A stretch of DNA of 7,028 nt from Chloroflexi bacterium UBA2235 (GTDB lineage: Bacteria > Chloroflexota > UBA11872 > UBA12225). Below the pieces are notes generated by a model. That model worked only from the letters and a program-made list of their open reading frames with translations, made no database searches and was not told the DNA's origin. The translations under genes and the position numbers were made by a program. Of the stretch, positions 5,823 through 7,028 are shown in pieces. Position 1 is the stretch's first letter; every line of letters starts with the position of its first letter. The stretch covers positions 14,489 to 21,516 of the forward strand of contig DDYL01000199.1 of the NCBI GenBank assembly GCA_002347925.1, in the 5' to 3' direction.

Positions 5823-7028
5823 TCATAACCCGGAATCCAGTCCCAAAGATACCTGCGCATCGCGTGCGCCCGCCGGGTGCATGGCCATCCGCGTCGAAGC
5901 CAGATGAGCCACAACGACTTGCCTGGCAACAGCAGCAATGGCGACAAGATGCGCAGCCACTGACCATGGCTCAGTAATCAGGCTCTCGAAACCGTGGTTG
6001 AGGTACGACGGGCCAATTGAAAGGGCTGCGAAATACTGGCACAACGCAACCAAGACACCCACTCGCGAGCCGGCAAGCGCAAGACCGCCACCAGCTAGCA
6101 CGCACAAGGGCGGAATGATCGGGAGATGCCACCGTTCCCACCAGATCGGGAGCGACGCAGACAATAAAATGAATGTCACTACAAACCATCCGAGCGAGAC
6201 CGCAACAAGGGCTCTCCATCTGGTCGATCCGCGTTGCGGGCTCCACTCCCCCCGCGCAACCATCCCCAGAAGCGCCACAACAGCACCTATCGCGACAATC
6301 GGAGTACCGTAACTGCCGGGTCGGAGGGTATCCGGCATCGTTGTGTCGGTAACGACCGGGTAACCAGTCCACCATATTGCCCGGTCAACGATCTCAAGAG
6401 CGACGAGAAACGGGTTCGAAAACACCGGGTAGGTTGCACGCATGCTCGCAGACTGGGTCTCGAAAAAATCGATGCTTTCGTGGATCCCTCGGACAGGATT
6501 CGCATAGAGAGACGGGTTCAGCGCGACAAAGACCGCAGCACCCACTGAACCAGCGATCGCAAGTCCACCAAAAACCCGTTTCCGTATCCCACTCACGCTG
6601 CGCCTCAAAGCGTGTGCTACGGGGACCACACCCACGAGCATCTCGTACGCGCCCGTGTACTTTGTGCCGATTGCAAACGCCCCAATCAATCCAGCACCAC
6701 CCCACGCCATCCACCATGCCCGTCGGGTCCGAGTGCCACTGATCACTAGAAAACCGGACGCCAATCCAAATAGCAGTGACATGGAGTCCATACCAACTCG
6801 GCGGGAGTGCGCTAGCCAGAGCGGGTGAGAGGAAAGCAGAAGCGCCGCAATAAGCCCAGCCGTCCCGAGGCCGGCCCGGCGTGCCGCCCACCAGATCATT
6901 AGTGAAGTCAACCAACCTGCAAGCGCGCCAGGAATGCGGCCAACAGCAATCGTCCGACTGTCAGGGACATTCCCCGCGTCAGCATTCACTTCGGGCGACG
7001 ATTGCCAGTCGTACTCGCGGACTTGCCG
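5823..7028 (-). CDS. Multi-spanning membrane glycosyltransferase, PMT/ArnT-like (GT-C fold), 5' partial
   Basis: Integral membrane protein expected to transfer a sugar from a polyprenyl-phosphate donor to a protein, lipid or polysaccharide acceptor on the outer face. The frame is open to the right edge, so 401 C-terminal residues are visible and the N-terminus, with the first outward loop that carries the catalytic acid in this family, is missing; a GTG at 6989 is an internal candidate start only. Numbering from the edge, hydrophobic helices lie near 29-48, 54-71, 80-98, 106-123, 126-139, 152-170, 242-258, 272-293, 303-320, 322-338 and 355-376. Family-like features are the AVGRIPGALAGWL helix (28-40), HPLWLAHSRRVGMDS (68-82), which matches the SR...D segment of PMT proteins, GTKYTGAYE (121-129), and ERWHLPIIPPL (298-308), where PMT-like enzymes have a Tyr/Pro-rich turn. 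A minus-strand promoter must lie outside the window. Acceptor and sugar are not readable. Confidence 0.8.
   Translation of the reverse strand, partial: RQVREYDWQSSPEVNADAGNVPDSRTIAVGRIPGALAGWLTSLMIWWAARRAGLGTAGLIAALLLSSHPLWLAHSRRVGMDSMSLLFGLASGFLVISGTRTRRAWWMAWGGAGLIGAFAIGTKYTGAYEMLVGVVPVAHALRRSVSGIRKRVFGGLAIAGSVGAAVFVALNPSLYANPVRGIHESIDFFETQSASMRATYPVFSNPFLVALEIVDRAIWWTGYPVVTDTTMPDTLRPGSYGTPIVAIGAVVALLGMVARGEWSPQRGSTRWRALVAVSLGWFVVTFILLSASLPIWWERWHLPIIPPLCVLAGGGLALAGSRVGVLVALCQYFAALSIGPSYLNHGFESLITEPWSVAAHLVAIAAVARQVVVAHLASTRMAMHPAGARDAQVSLGLDSGL

Noticed and set aside
5804..5947. 48-residue N-terminal extension of the oxidoreductase from a start at 5947
   Set aside because: It overlaps the end of the glycosyltransferase in another frame, shows no family similarity, and the internal ATG at 5803 has a strong ribosome site right before the Rossmann fold.
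6305..6311. TACCGTA inside the glycosyltransferase gene as a further operator copy
   Set aside because: Only the 7-bp core matches, it lies in the middle of a coding region with no promoter nearby, and such short words occur by chance.

Overview
The window is a piece of a moderately GC-rich bacterial chromosome (roughly 58-60% GC by eye, not computed). It carries genes for extracytoplasmic sugar or solute binding, proteolysis, sugar redox chemistry and glycosyl transfer. The mix of a Tat-exported lipoprotein of the family 1 solute-binding type, a stand-alone M16 peptidase with a leaderless-looking start, a Gfo/Idh/MocA dehydrogenase and a PMT/ArnT-like glycosyltransferase suggests a free-living heterotroph. 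Chloroflexota is my best guess, at low confidence; Actinomycetota or another high-GC phylum remains possible. No RNA gene, mobile element, CRISPR array or phage signal was seen.

Layout. Plus strand: (1) positions 1-1563, a divergent solute-binding-protein homologue whose N-terminus lies before the window; (2) 1660-2988, a complete M16 zinc peptidase behind a short intergenic region with a -10 box 9 nt before the ATG and an inverted repeat; (3) 3182-4639, a complete Tat/lipobox solute-binding protein behind a 193-bp regulatory region that holds a consensus -35 (TTGACA) flanked by two ATAC-S-GTAT-like sites. A strong hairpin at 4661-4694 closes the plus-strand block. Minus strand, convergent with it: (4) 5823-7028, a multi-spanning membrane glycosyltransferase whose N-terminus lies beyond the right edge, followed after 19 bp by (5) 4724-5803, a Gfo/Idh/MocA oxidoreductase. 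The hairpin can serve both convergent units.

How the genes may work together. Lipoprotein 3 presumably captures a carbohydrate outside the cell, but no permease or ATPase gene is present, so it is either an orphan receptor or depends on a transporter encoded elsewhere. Gfo/Idh enzymes of this type often sit beside sugar-uptake genes and oxidise or epimerise the imported sugar. Here the enzyme shares a transcript with a membrane glycosyltransferase instead. The M16 peptidase appears to be an independent unit. The most useful leads are in the regulatory DNA (two unlike promoter regions with paired operator-like sites and one shared sequence block) and in the unusual, linker-containing first binding protein.
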